A stretch of 64,000 nt of DNA from Ancylobacter novellus (GCA_003241485.1 QFQD01000035.1:24048-88047), one strand, 5' to 3'. Shown: positions 9,260 through 17,174, counted from the stretch's first letter. A program made the numbers and translations. The notes: a model not told the origin generated them from the sequence alone.

Positions 9260-9512
9260 CCCGGTGCGCGACACGAAAGGAAATGATCCGGCGACGCTCG
9301 CCTTCCCAAATCCACACGCAGAATAACACACGGCCTTCCAATTCGGCCATGGTTTCGAAGCGCGTCTCGCCGACAGGTGATTTCGGCGAGACGTCCTCAA
9401 TACGTGGCCGGCCATCGAAGAGACCGGCCGCCATGATGAACGGCAAATCGCGTTCAGCGCGATTTGCCGCGTCCTTGTTATCGTCCCACTCGAAGTCGTC
9501 CGTCTCGCCCAT
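9198..9512 (-). CDS. brnT: BrnT family toxin
   Basis: 104-residue protein of the BrnT family, RNases of type II toxin-antitoxin modules. Family pattern: FEWDDNKDAANRAERDLPF at the N terminus, a central FDGRP segment, the strand GRVLFCVWIWEGERRRIISFR, and the terminal HRDERRAYQEA helix with the usual catalytic-site basic residues. The start at 9512 has GGAG about 9 nt upstream; a longer frame reaching 9632 has no better signal. Its 3' end overlaps the antitoxin gene, the usual toxin-first order for brnTA. Confidence 0.85.
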   Translation of the reverse strand: MGETDDFEWDDNKDAANRAERDLPFIMAAGLFDGRPRIEDVSPKSPVGETRFETMAELEGRVLFCVWIWEGERRRIISFRVAHRDERRAYQEAVGRGVSSRKGV

Positions 9513-9595
9513 CAGGGCGTCTCCGTGAATCGCTGCAACCTTAAAATGATAAGTTGTCGAGACTCGCGGCGCCGACTCTGATGAGGTGCATCCCC

Positions 9596-9630
9596 GATAT
9601 TCACTCAAACTGTGTATTGATGTGAATATC
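9596..9630. promoter_or_regulatory. Perfect inverted repeat upstream of brnT
   Basis: GATATTCAC (9596-9604) and GTGAATATC (9622-9630) form a perfect 9-bp inverted repeat with a 17-nt spacer, in an AT-rich patch between brnT and ilvC, about 85 bp upstream of the brnT start. It has no run of T, so an operator is likelier than a terminator. The remaining sequence 9513-9595 shows no confident promoter. Confidence 0.5.
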
Positions 9631-9651
9631 AAAGATTTTGCTTGACGAACT

Positions 9652-10634
9652 TCAGTTCTTCGCCTTGTCGACCAGCTTGTTCTTGCCGATCCACGGCATC
9701 ATGCCGCGCAGCTTGGCGCCGACTTCCTCGATCTGGTGGCTGTCGTTCAGTATTCCTGCATCCACTCCGAGGTGAACTTGCCCGTCTGAATGTCCTTCAG
9801 GACGCGCTTCATCTCGGCCTTGGTCTCGTCGGTGATGATGCGCGGGCCGGTGACGTACTCGCCCCACTCGGCGGTGTTGGAGATCGAGTAGTTCATGTTG
9901 GCGATTCCGCCCTCATAGATGAGGTCGACGATCAGCTTCACTTCGTGCAGGCACTCGAAATAGGCCATCTCCGGCGCGTAGCCGGCTTCCACCAGCGTCT
10001 CGAAGCCGGCGCGGATCAGCTCGACAAGGCCGCCGCACAGGACGACCTGCTCGCCGAACAGGTCGGTCTCGCACTCTTCCTTGAAGGTGGTCTCGATGAT
10101 GCCGGAGCGGCCGCCGCCGACGCCCGAGGCGTAGGACAGGCCGAGGTCGAGCGCGTTGCCCGAGGCGTCCTGATGCACGGCCACGAGGCACGGCACGCCG
10201 CCGCCCTTCTCATATTCGCCGCGCACGGTGTGGCCGGGGCCCTTCGGCGCGATCATCAGCACGTCGACGGTCGCCTTCGGCTCGATCAGGCCGAAATGCA
10301 CGTTGAGGCCGTGGGCGAAGGCGATGGCCGCACCGTCGCGGATGTTGGGGGCGATCTCGTCGCGGTAGATATCGGCCTGCAGCTCGTCCGGGGTGGCCAT
10401 CATCATCAGGTCGGCCCACTTGGCGGCCTCGGCGACGGTCATCACCTTGAGGCCGTCGGCCTCGACCTTCTTGGCGGTCGCCGAACCCGGCTTCAGGCCG
10501 ATGGCGATGTCCTTGGCGCCGGAATCGCGCAGGTTCAGCGCATGGGCGCGGCCCTGCGAGCCATAGCCGATGATGGCGACCTTCTTGCCCTTGATCAGGT
10601 TCACGTCGGCGTCGCGATCGTAATAAACGCGCAT
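9652..10634 (-). pseudogene. ilvC: Ketol-acid reductoisomerase, interrupted by a frameshift
   Basis: Encodes class I IlvC (third common step of Ile/Val synthesis). The reading frame from 10634 runs through the NADPH domain (VAIIGYGSQGRAHALNLRDSG) and most of the knotted domain to FTSEWMQEY, then hits TGA at 9747-9749 after 295 codons. The expected C terminus resumes in another frame as LNDSHQIEEVGAKLRGMMPW and ends KNKLVDKAKN at 9652. About a dozen family residues (RAGAARFK-type) are missing at the join, consistent with a deletion of roughly 37 nt. AAGGAG lies 8 nt before the ATG. Either a real lesion or an assembly error. Confidence 0.9.
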
Positions 10635-10650
10635 GGGGTGTCTCCTTATG

Positions 10651-11313
10651 TCACGCGTTGGTCTGGTGCCGGCCCGGCGCATTGGCGTCCGTGCCGTAGA
10701 GAGTGAGAAACTGGTCGGTGGCGCGCGCGGCATCGCGCTCGATCTCACGCGGCCCGAGGTTCAGCGCATCGCCGAGCAACAGGCGGATCTGCACGTCGCG
10801 CCCGACAAGGCCGAGAAAGCTGCGGAACGCCGTCTCGGTGTCGTCGAAATCAATGAGCCCCGCCTCGCGCCCGGCCTCGAACATGGGCTTCAGCCGCTCG
10901 CCGATGGCAAAGCGCCCATTCGCCAGCATGATGGCGCCGAGCGTACCGCCGCGGGCGCCGGCCTGCGCGATGGCGAAGCGGTTGAGCGCGATCGAGGTCG
11001 GGCTGGAGATGACCGTGAGCCAGTTGACGGCGAAGCGGATCAGGCTGTCGCGCAGGGCCAGCGCATCGAGCCGCGTGCGGTCGTAATTGCCGGCCCGCAC
11101 CTTGGAGGCCTGCCAGCGCACCGTTGCGCTCAGAAGGCCATCGCGGTCGCCGAACCATTTGTACAGGCTTTCCTTGGAGCAGCTGGCGCGACGCGCGACG
11201 GCGGTCATCGTCAGGTCGCCACCCTGCTCCACCATCAGTGCGAGCACGGCGTCGAGAACGGCCTGCTGCCGCTCTGTCAGCGTCTCGCTGCTCTGGTCGG
11301 AATGCGTCCCCAT
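10651..11313 (-). CDS. TetR/AcrR family transcriptional regulator
   Basis: 220-residue repressor-type protein with an N-terminal helix-turn-helix (MTAVARRASCSKESLYKWFGDRDGL, about residues 36-60) and a C-terminal ligand-binding region with a TetR_C-type ending. It lies 16 nt upstream of ilvC on the same strand and is likely co-transcribed. An 18-bp imperfect palindrome 14 bp upstream of its start suggests autoregulation. The ligand is unknown; the DMT exporter gene directly upstream on the same strand is a plausible target. Confidence 0.9.
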   Translation of the reverse strand: MGTHSDQSSETLTERQQAVLDAVLALMVEQGGDLTMTAVARRASCSKESLYKWFGDRDGLLSATVRWQASKVRAGNYDRTRLDALALRDSLIRFAVNWLTVISSPTSIALNRFAIAQAGARGGTLGAIMLANGRFAIGERLKPMFEAGREAGLIDFDDTETAFRSFLGLVGRDVQIRLLLGDALNLGPREIERDAARATDQFLTLYGTDANAPGRHQTNA

Positions 11314-11327
11314 CGGCCTCGAAATGT

Positions 11328-11345
11328 CCGTACCGTACGTTACGG
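11328..11345. promoter_or_regulatory. Palindromic operator candidate for the TetR regulator
   Basis: CCGTACCGTACGTTACGG reads the same on both strands except at two symmetric positions. The length and its location in the 91-bp gap just upstream of the TetR start fit a TetR-family operator. No matching second copy was noticed in the window. Confidence 0.55.
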
Positions 11346-11404
11346 TTCTCTCCTACATGAGGGTTCCGTCCTCCGCAAGCGATCCGAGCGCGGCGCCGCG
11401 TAAA

Positions 11405-12340
11405 TCAGCGACGCAAACGCCCGCGCCACGGCAGGCGCTGGATCGAGGCGAGCGCGACCCCCGAGGCGGCCAGCGCCATGCCGGCCCAGGCAAGCACGGG
11501 CATCGGCTCGCCCAGCAGCGCGAAGGCGATCAGCGCCGAACAGGGCGGCACCAGGAAGAACAGCGCCGAGACCTTGGAGACCTCGCCGGCGCGGATCATG
11601 GCGAGATAGAGCGAGATGGCGATGAGCGAATTGCCGATCACCAGATAGGCCAGCGCGGCGATGAAGGGCAGCGACCAGTTGACATGGCCGTCGTCGAGCA
11701 GCAGCGCGAGCGGCAGCGTGCAGATGAAGCCCACCGCATATTGCACGGTGTTGGTCACCAGCGGATGCTGCGGCTCGCCGAAGCGCTTCTCATAGAGCGA
11801 GGCGGCCGACATGGCGAACAGCGCACCCACCGCCAGCAGGAGGACGCCGGGCGAGGCAACCTCCACCGCCGCGCGCGAAACGATGACCAGCGCCGCGCCG
11901 GCCAGGCCGAGCAGCAGCCCGGCCCAGCGCCGCAGCCCCACCCGCTCCCCGGCGAAGGCGGGGGCCACGAGCCCGACGACAATGGGCTGCATCGAGACGA
12001 TAAGGGCGAGAGCGCTGGCGGAGATGCCGAAGCGGAATGCGAAATAGCACAGGTCGAAATACAGCACCTGGATGAGGAAGCCGACGACGGCAAGATTGAT
12101 CCAGGCGCGCCGCGTGCGTGGCAGCGCGGGACGGAACCAGGCGACGAGCGGCAGCAGCACCACCAGCACCAGGCCGTAGCGCAGCGCGAGCAGCGTGAAC
12201 GGGCCGGTGGAGAGGGTGCCGATCTTGCCGACGGCGAAGCCGCCCGACCAGAGCAGCAGGAAGAGGAACGGTGCCGCCTGCAACCAGAACGGCTTGCCGC
12301 CCGCCGCCACCGCAGGCGGCGCGGCGACACGCTCGTTCAT
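11405..12340 (-). CDS. DMT/EamA family transporter
   Basis: 311-residue inner-membrane protein with about ten hydrophobic helices and two EamA repeats. The first starts LLLWSGGFAVGKIG; the second ends PCSALIAFALLGEPMPVLAWAGMALAASGVAL. DMT proteins of this type export amino acids or other metabolites. It lies between ilvN (34-nt gap) and the TetR gene on the same strand, which would fit export of branched-chain amino acids or analogues, but the substrate is inference only. Confidence 0.9.
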   Translation of the reverse strand: MNERVAAPPAVAAGGKPFWLQAAPFLFLLLWSGGFAVGKIGTLSTGPFTLLALRYGLVLVVLLPLVAWFRPALPRTRRAWINLAVVGFLIQVLYFDLCYFAFRFGISASALALIVSMQPIVVGLVAPAFAGERVGLRRWAGLLLGLAGAALVIVSRAAVEVASPGVLLLAVGALFAMSAASLYEKRFGEPQHPLVTNTVQYAVGFICTLPLALLLDDGHVNWSLPFIAALAYLVIGNSLIAISLYLAMIRAGEVSKVSALFFLVPPCSALIAFALLGEPMPVLAWAGMALAASGVALASIQRLPWRGRLRR

Positions 12341-12374
12341 GATGCGGTTTCCCTGATGCGGCGCTTTCGCGCGC

Positions 12375-12893
12375 TCACATGCCGTCCGGGCCGCGCCCGA
12401 TCGCGGCGACGCCGGTGCGCGAGACCTCGACGAGGCCGAGCGGCTCCAGCAGCGAGACGAACTGGTCGATCTTCTCCGGCTTGCCGGTGATCTCGAACAC
12501 GAAGCTCTCCAGCGTGGTGTCGACCGTGCGGGCGCGGAAGCTCTCGGCGATCAGCAGCGCCTCCTGCCGCATCTCGCCCTTGCCGCGCACCTTGATGAGG
12601 GCGAGCTCGCGCTCCACCGCCTTGCCGACCACGGTGAGGTCGACCACGCGATGGACCGGCACCAGGCGGTCGAGCTGGCTCTTGATCTGCTCGATAATCA
12701 TCGGCGCACCGGTGGTGACGACGGTGATGCGCGAGAGCTTGGAATCATGGCTGACCTCCGAGACGGTCAGGCTGTCGATGTTGTAGCCGCGCCCGGAGAA
12801 CAGGCCGACGATGCGGGCAAGCACGCCCGGCTCGTTGTCGACCAGCATGGAAAGGGTATGGCGCTCGGGAGCTTCGTGATTGACGGGGGGCAT
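12375..12893 (-). CDS. ilvN: Acetolactate synthase small (regulatory) subunit
   Basis: 172 residues, the usual IlvH/IlvN length. N-terminal ACT domain: HTLSMLVDNEPGVLARIVGLFSGRGYNIDSLTV (about 12-44), the valine-binding regulatory site of acetolactate synthase. The C-terminal domain follows with LALIKV and FEITGKPEKIDQFVSLL. It partners the large subunit encoded 142 bp upstream on the same strand. The gap is filled largely by an intergenic palindromic repeat. Confidence 0.96.
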   Translation of the reverse strand: MPPVNHEAPERHTLSMLVDNEPGVLARIVGLFSGRGYNIDSLTVSEVSHDSKLSRITVVTTGAPMIIEQIKSQLDRLVPVHRVVDLTVVGKAVERELALIKVRGKGEMRQEALLIAESFRARTVDTTLESFVFEITGKPEKIDQFVSLLEPLGLVEVSRTGVAAIGRGPDGM

Positions 12894-12944
12894 GGGGGGA
12901 ACTCTGAAAAGGCCGCTGATGTGAGTGTCGGTTGGCTTTGGGCC

Positions 12945-13015
12945 GTCATCCCGGCTTGCGGGGGGATCCAGAACCCTGACGGGCGTGGATGGCCGGGACA
13001 GGCCCGGCCATGACG
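12945..13015. repeat. Intergenic palindromic repeat between ilvI and ilvN
   Basis: A block opening CGTCATCCCGG and closing CCCGGCCATGACG, with a perfect inner hairpin: ATGGCCGGG (12989-12997) and CCCGGCCAT (13003-13011) around a 5-nt loop. Sequences of this kind (CGTCATCCCGG... with GGATGGCCGGG) are dispersed intergenic elements in Hyphomicrobiales genomes. A shorter related palindrome occurs at 26054-26081. It would form a stem-loop in the ilvI-ilvN transcript. Confidence 0.7.
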
Positions 13016-13035
13016 TCGTTACGACGGACGACCCG

Positions 13036-14796
13036 TCACACCAGCATCTTGCCTTCCTCGTCGATGGCCTCGTCGAGCCCTTCGATGGTGTCGGGCAGGA
13101 TCATCTCGTGGTGGCCCTTGCCCGACGGGATCATCGGCAGGCAGTTTTCCTTCTGGTCGACGATGCAGTCGAAGAGCACCGGTCCGTCGACGCTCAGCAT
13201 CTGCTTGATCGCGCCGTCGAGATTGGCCGGGTCGGCGCAGCGAATGCCGACGCCGCCATAGGCTTCGGCCAGCTTCACGAAATCGGGCAGCGATTCCGAA
13301 TAGGAATGCGAGTAGCGCCCGCCATGCAGCAGGTCCTGCCACTGGCGCACCATGCCCATATACTCGTTGTTCAGCACGAAGATCTTCACCGGCAGGTTGA
13401 ACTGCAGCGCGGTCGAGAGTTCCTGCAGGCACATCTGGATCGAGGCCTCGCCGGCAATGTCGATGACGAGGCTGTCGGGATGGGCGACCTGCGCGCCGAT
13501 GGCGGCAGGCAGGCCATAGCCCATGGTGCCCAGGCCGCCCGAGGTCATCCAGCGGTTGGGCTGCTCGAAGTGGAAGTGCTGCGCCGCCCACATCTGGTGC
13601 TGGCCGACTTCGGTGGTGATGTAGACGTCCTTGTCCTTCACCTGGTCGTACAGCGCCTTGATGGCCTGCTGCGGCTTGATGATGCCGGGCGCGGTCTTGT
13701 AGGACAGCGACTTGCGCGCCCGCCACTTGTCGATCTGCACCCACCAGTCGGCAATGGCGCGCCGGTCGGGCTCGGCCTTCATGCCGCGCCACACCGTCAG
13801 CATGTCCTCGAGCACATGCTTGACGTCGCCGATGATCGGCAGGTCGACCTTGACGTTCTTGTTGATCGAGGACGGGTCGATGTCGATGTGGATCTTCTTC
13901 GAGTTCGGCGAGAAGGCATCGAGGCGGCCGGTGATGCGGTCGTCGAAGCGCGCGCCGACGCAGACCATGACGTCGCAATCATGCATCGCCATGTTGGCTT
14001 CATAGGTGCCGTGCATGCCGAGCATGCCGAGCCACTGCTTGTCGGAGGCGGGATAGGCGCCCAGCCCCATCAGCGTCGAGGTGACGGGATAGCCGGTGAG
14101 GCGCGCCAGCTCGCGCAGCAGGCGGCTCGCCTCCGGGCCGGAATTGATGACGCCACCGCCCGTATAGAAGATCGGCCGCTTCGCCTTGGCCAGCATCTCG
14201 ACCGCGGTCTTGATCTTCTCCGGGTCGCCTTTCAGCCGCGGCTGATAGGTCTTGTGCTGGATGTTCTCGGGGCCGACATACATGCCGCGCGCGAACTGCA
14301 CGTCCTTCGGGATGTCGACGACGACGGGGCCCGGACGCCCGTTCTGCGCGACGTAGAACGCCTCGTGCAGGACGCGGGCGAGATCGTTGATGTCGCGGAC
14401 GAGATAGTTGTGCTTGGTGCAGGGCCGGGTGATGCCGACCGTGTCGCACTCCTGGAAGGCGTCCGAGCCGATCAGATGCGTGGGCACCTGGCCGGTGATG
14501 CAGACCAGCGGGATCGAATCCAGCAGCGCGTCGGTGAGGCCGGTGACCGCATTGGTCGCGCCGGGACCCGAGGTGACGAGGACGACGCCGACCTTGCCGG
14601 AGGAGCGGGCATAGCCCTCCGCCATATGCACCGCGCCCTGCTCGTGACGCACGAGGATATGGTGCACCTGGTTCTGGTGGAACATGGCGTCATAGATCGG
14701 CAGCACCGCGCCGCCGGGATAGCCGAACATGTGTTCGACGCCCTGGTCGATCAGGGCCTGCATCACCATTTCGGCGCCGGTCATCTCGCGCATCAT
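13036..14796 (-). CDS. ilvI: Acetolactate synthase large (catalytic) subunit
   Basis: 586-residue ThDP-dependent enzyme making acetolactate/acetohydroxybutyrate, the first common step of branched-chain amino acid synthesis. Seen: N-terminal FGYPGGAVLPIYDA with catalytic Glu in RHEQGAVHMAEGYARSSG, the FAD-binding middle region (RFDDRITG), and the C-terminal ThDP motif starting near SLVIDIAGEAS and running to NNEYMGMV. The usual GD of the ThDP motif reads GE here, followed by the N-N-E-Y pattern. Two adjacent ATGs at 14796 could serve as start. Expression is probably governed by the upstream leader-peptide attenuator. Confidence 0.96.
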   Translation of the reverse strand: MMREMTGAEMVMQALIDQGVEHMFGYPGGAVLPIYDAMFHQNQVHHILVRHEQGAVHMAEGYARSSGKVGVVLVTSGPGATNAVTGLTDALLDSIPLVCITGQVPTHLIGSDAFQECDTVGITRPCTKHNYLVRDINDLARVLHEAFYVAQNGRPGPVVVDIPKDVQFARGMYVGPENIQHKTYQPRLKGDPEKIKTAVEMLAKAKRPIFYTGGGVINSGPEASRLLRELARLTGYPVTSTLMGLGAYPASDKQWLGMLGMHGTYEANMAMHDCDVMVCVGARFDDRITGRLDAFSPNSKKIHIDIDPSSINKNVKVDLPIIGDVKHVLEDMLTVWRGMKAEPDRRAIADWWVQIDKWRARKSLSYKTAPGIIKPQQAIKALYDQVKDKDVYITTEVGQHQMWAAQHFHFEQPNRWMTSGGLGTMGYGLPAAIGAQVAHPDSLVIDIAGEASIQMCLQELSTALQFNLPVKIFVLNNEYMGMVRQWQDLLHGGRYSHSYSESLPDFVKLAEAYGGVGIRCADPANLDGAIKQMLSVDGPVLFDCIVDQKENCLPMIPSGKGHHEMILPDTIEGLDEAIDEEGKMLV

Positions 14797-14845
14797 GGTC
14801 GGGTTCCTCTGAGCTTACTTGGTTCTTGCGAGTACGGGGGTCCAG

Positions 14846-14871
14846 AAAATCAAAAGGCCCCGAGAGGGGCC
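14846..14871 (-). terminator. Attenuator terminator in the ilvI leader
   Basis: On the minus strand GGCCCC-TCTC-GGGGCC is followed by TTTTGATTTT: a compact intrinsic terminator between the leader peptide and ilvI. Upstream, GCGCGTC...GCGGAG can pair with CTCCGC...GACGCGC around the leader stop codon, forming the competing 1:2 stem. An antiterminator pairing is not obvious by eye. Confidence 0.85.
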
Positions 14872-14903
14872 ATTTTCGCGCGTCACCGGTGGCGGAGTTG
14901 CTG

Positions 14904-14960
14904 TCAGGCAAGCTCCGCGGCGACGCGCCGTCCTACGATAAGGATAATTTTCTTGCGCAT
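14904..14960 (-). CDS. ilv operon leader peptide (attenuation)
   Basis: Eighteen-residue ORF MRKKIILIVGRRVAAELA ending in TGA. Five consecutive residues are Ile-Ile-Leu-Ile-Val, the amino acids made by the operon, so ribosome stalling would sense charged tRNA-Ile, -Leu and -Val. A good Shine-Dalgarno AAGGAG lies at 14971-14976, 10 nt before the ATG. It is placed between a promoter (14992-15020) and the terminator at 14846-14871, 107 nt before ilvI, which is the classic layout of an ilv attenuator. Confidence 0.88.
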   Translation of the reverse strand: MRKKIILIVGRRVAAELA

Positions 14961-14991
14961 CTCAGCGCCACTCCTTCAAAAAGTTGCGCGA

Positions 14992-15020
14992 CCTGTACAG
15001 CCGCACCGAACGCCCGTCAA
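14992..15020 (-). promoter_or_regulatory. Promoter of the ilv leader/ilvI transcript
   Basis: Minus-strand -35 TTGACG (15015-15020, within CTTGACG as in alphaproteobacterial sigma70 promoters), 17-nt spacer, -10 TACAGG (14992-14997). The predicted start near 14985 gives a short 5' region before the leader-peptide Shine-Dalgarno. Confidence 0.65.
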
Positions 15021-15120
15021 GCCATAGGCAGATCATCGCGCAGATTGTCTAATGATCAAGCACTTTTCGTAAGGCCTCCGGGTCGCTATACGCGGTCAGG
15101 CAAGCGGAGAATTGAGTGAC

Positions 15121-15936
15121 ATGACGCAGATGCGGCTCGTCGTCGTGGGAGCGGGTGGCCGCATGGGCCGCGCTGTCATTCGCGCCATCGCGGAAGCACC
15201 CGACCTCGTCCTGTCGGCCGCCGTCGACAGCCCCGGCAGCGAATGGCTCGGCAGGGATGCCGGCGACCTCGTGGGCTTGCCCCCCTTCGACATCAAGGTG
15301 ACGGACGACGCGCTGCCCGCCTTCGCCGCCGCCGAAGGCGTGATCGACTTCACCGTGCCGGCAGCGACCGTCGCCCATGCCGCGCTCGCCGCGCAGGCCC
15401 GCATCGTGCACGTCATCGGCACCACGGGATGCTCGCCCGAGGATGACGAGAAGATCGCCGCCGCCGCGCGCCATGCCGCGATCGTGAAGTCCGGCAATAT
15501 GAGCCTCGGGGTCAATCTGCTCTCGGCGCTGGTGAAGCGCGTCGCGCGCACGCTGGACGAGGGCTTCGATATCGAGATCGTCGAGATGCACCACCGCGCC
15601 AAGGTGGACGCCCCCTCCGGCACTGCGCTGCTGCTCGGGCAGGCGGCGGCAGAGGGGCGCGGTGTGGAGATCGGCACGCAGGGCGTGTTCGCCCGCCACG
15701 GCCACACCGGCGCCCGGCGCACCGGCGACATCGGCTTTGCCACACTGCGCGGCGGCTCTGTGGTCGGCGAGCATAATGTGATCTTCGCCGGCGCCGGCGA
15801 GCGCATCGAGCTGGCGCACAAGGCCGAGGATCGCTCGATCTTCGCCCGCGGCGCGCTCGCCGCCGCGCGCTGGGGGCGCGGGCGCAAGCCCGGCCTTTAT
15901 TCCATGGCCGATGTGCTCGGCCTGGGCGATATCTGA
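15121..15936 (+). CDS. dapB: 4-hydroxy-tetrahydrodipicolinate reductase
   Basis: 271-residue DapB of the lysine/diaminopimelate pathway, NAD(P)H-dependent. N-terminal nucleotide motif VVGAGGRMGRAVIRAI; mid-protein VIGTTGCSPED; catalytic signature EMHHRAKVDAPSGTALLLG with the active His-His and Lys. The ATG at 15121 is chosen because GGAGA sits 10 nt upstream; a TTG nine bases earlier is too close to it. The gene diverges from the ilv leader and is followed 19 nt later by gpmA. Confidence 0.97.
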   Translation: MTQMRLVVVGAGGRMGRAVIRAIAEAPDLVLSAAVDSPGSEWLGRDAGDLVGLPPFDIKVTDDALPAFAAAEGVIDFTVPAATVAHAALAAQARIVHVIGTTGCSPEDDEKIAAAARHAAIVKSGNMSLGVNLLSALVKRVARTLDEGFDIEIVEMHHRAKVDAPSGTALLLGQAAAEGRGVEIGTQGVFARHGHTGARRTGDIGFATLRGGSVVGEHNVIFAGAGERIELAHKAEDRSIFARGALAAARWGRGRKPGLYSMADVLGLGDI

Positions 15937-15955
15937 CCGAACGGAGAACGAACCG

Positions 15956-16579
15956 ATGTCCGAACGCCTCCTCGTACTTGTCCGCCACGGCCAGAGCGAA
16001 TGGAACCTGAAGAACCTCTTCACCGGCTGGCGCGACCCGGACCTCACCGCGCTCGGCGTCGAGGAGGCCAAAAAGGCCGGCACGCGCCTCAAGACTGACG
16101 GCTACCAGTTCGACATCGCCTTCACCTCCGCGCTCACCCGCGCGCAGAAGACGCTCGACCTCGCGCTGACCGAACTCGGCCAGACCGGATTGCCGATCAT
16201 CCGCGACCAGGCGCTGAACGAGCGCGACTATGGCGACCTCGCCGGCCTCAACAAGGACGATGCCCGCGTGAAATGGGGCGAGGAGCAGGTGCATATCTGG
16301 CGCCGCTCCTATGACGTCTCCCCGCCCGGCGGCGAGAGCCTGCGCGACACGGTGGCCCGCGTGCTGCCCTATTACGTCACGCAGATCCTGCCCAAGGTGC
16401 TGCAGGGCAACCGCGTGCTGGTCGCCGCCCACGGCAATTCGCTGCGCGCGCTGATCATGGTTCTGGAGAACCACACGCCCGAGAGCATCATGAAGCGCGA
16501 GCTCGCCACCGGCGTGCCGGTGATTTACCGGCTGAAGGCTGATTCCACCGTCGAGAGCGTGGTCGACCTGGCCCATTGA
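15956..16579 (+). CDS. gpmA: 2,3-bisphosphoglycerate-dependent phosphoglycerate mutase
   Basis: 207-residue glycolytic/gluconeogenic enzyme interconverting 3- and 2-phosphoglycerate. Catalytic phosphohistidine motif VRHGQSEWN near the N terminus, LNERDYGDLAGLNKDD in the substrate-contact region, and the second catalytic His in VAAHGNSLRAL. The length is the short alphaproteobacterial form. The start has ACGGAGAACG upstream. Confidence 0.96.
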   Translation: MSERLLVLVRHGQSEWNLKNLFTGWRDPDLTALGVEEAKKAGTRLKTDGYQFDIAFTSALTRAQKTLDLALTELGQTGLPIIRDQALNERDYGDLAGLNKDDARVKWGEEQVHIWRRSYDVSPPGGESLRDTVARVLPYYVTQILPKVLQGNRVLVAAHGNSLRALIMVLENHTPESIMKRELATGVPVIYRLKADSTVESVVDLAH

Positions 16580-16602
16580 TCGCGCCAATTGGCTGACCTT
16601 CT

Positions 16603-16623
16603 GGCCGGCGGGCAACGCCGGCC
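16603..16623. terminator. GC-rich hairpin after gpmA
   Basis: GGCCGGCG-GGCAA-CGCCGGCC is a perfect 8-bp stem with a 5-nt loop, 24 nt after the gpmA stop. There is no T tract, so it is a terminator-like or 3'-stabilising hairpin rather than a standard intrinsic terminator. Confidence 0.45.
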
Positions 16624-16727
16624 GGCCTTGCCGTAGAGCCGAGCAGACTTATATGGACAGCGTGAAGACGACTTCCCCCACCGTGGGAACCCATGCGGGA
16701 CGGCCCGACGGCAAGGGGAAAACCGTC

Positions 16728-17174
16728 ATGCGCGGCACCGCCGATCGCCTCCGCCACGTCGTGAGCTTCGAGATCATCGCCCTGTCCATCATCACCCCGC
16801 TCGGGGCGTGGCTGTTCGGCGTGCCGATGCTGGAAATGGGCGCGGTGGGGGCTGCGGCGGCACTCATCGCCGCCGGCTGGAACTACCTGTTCAATCTCGG
16901 CTTCGACCACGCGCTGGCACGCCTGCGCGGCTCCGTGCGCAAGACGCTCCTCCTGCGCGTGCTGCACGCCGTGCTGTTCGAGGCCGGCCTTGTCGCCGTC
17001 CTCGTGCCCTTCGTCGCCTGGTATCTAGGAATCGGGCTGGTCGAGGCGCTGCTGATGGACCTCGCCCTCACGGTGTTCTTCCTGGTCTACGCCTTCCTGT
17101 TCAACTGGGCCTATGATGTCCTGTTCCCCCTGCCGGGGGTCCACCCGCCGTCAGCCATAGCCGGTCAGGCGTAA
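16728..17174 (+). CDS. PACE efflux transporter (chlorhexidine efflux family)
   Basis: 148-residue membrane protein with four hydrophobic helices arranged as two tandem bacterial transmembrane pairs. RHVVSFEIIALSIITPLGAWLFG and the later repeat LHAVLFEAGLVAVLVPFVAWYLG show the duplicated FE...P.xxW pattern of the PACE family, which export biguanides and short diamines. The start at 16728 has AGGGG 9 nt upstream and fits the family length; an in-frame ATG at 16653 would add 25 residues without a good ribosome site. Confidence 0.87.
   Translation: MRGTADRLRHVVSFEIIALSIITPLGAWLFGVPMLEMGAVGAAAALIAAGWNYLFNLGFDHALARLRGSVRKTLLLRVLHAVLFEAGLVAVLVPFVAWYLGIGLVEALLMDLALTVFFLVYAFLFNWAYDVLFPLPGVHPPSAIAGQA

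Noticed and set aside
12925..15027. 700-codon plus-strand frame over ilvI
   Set aside because: Antisense shadow of ilvI; it even reads through the ilv leader and promoter.
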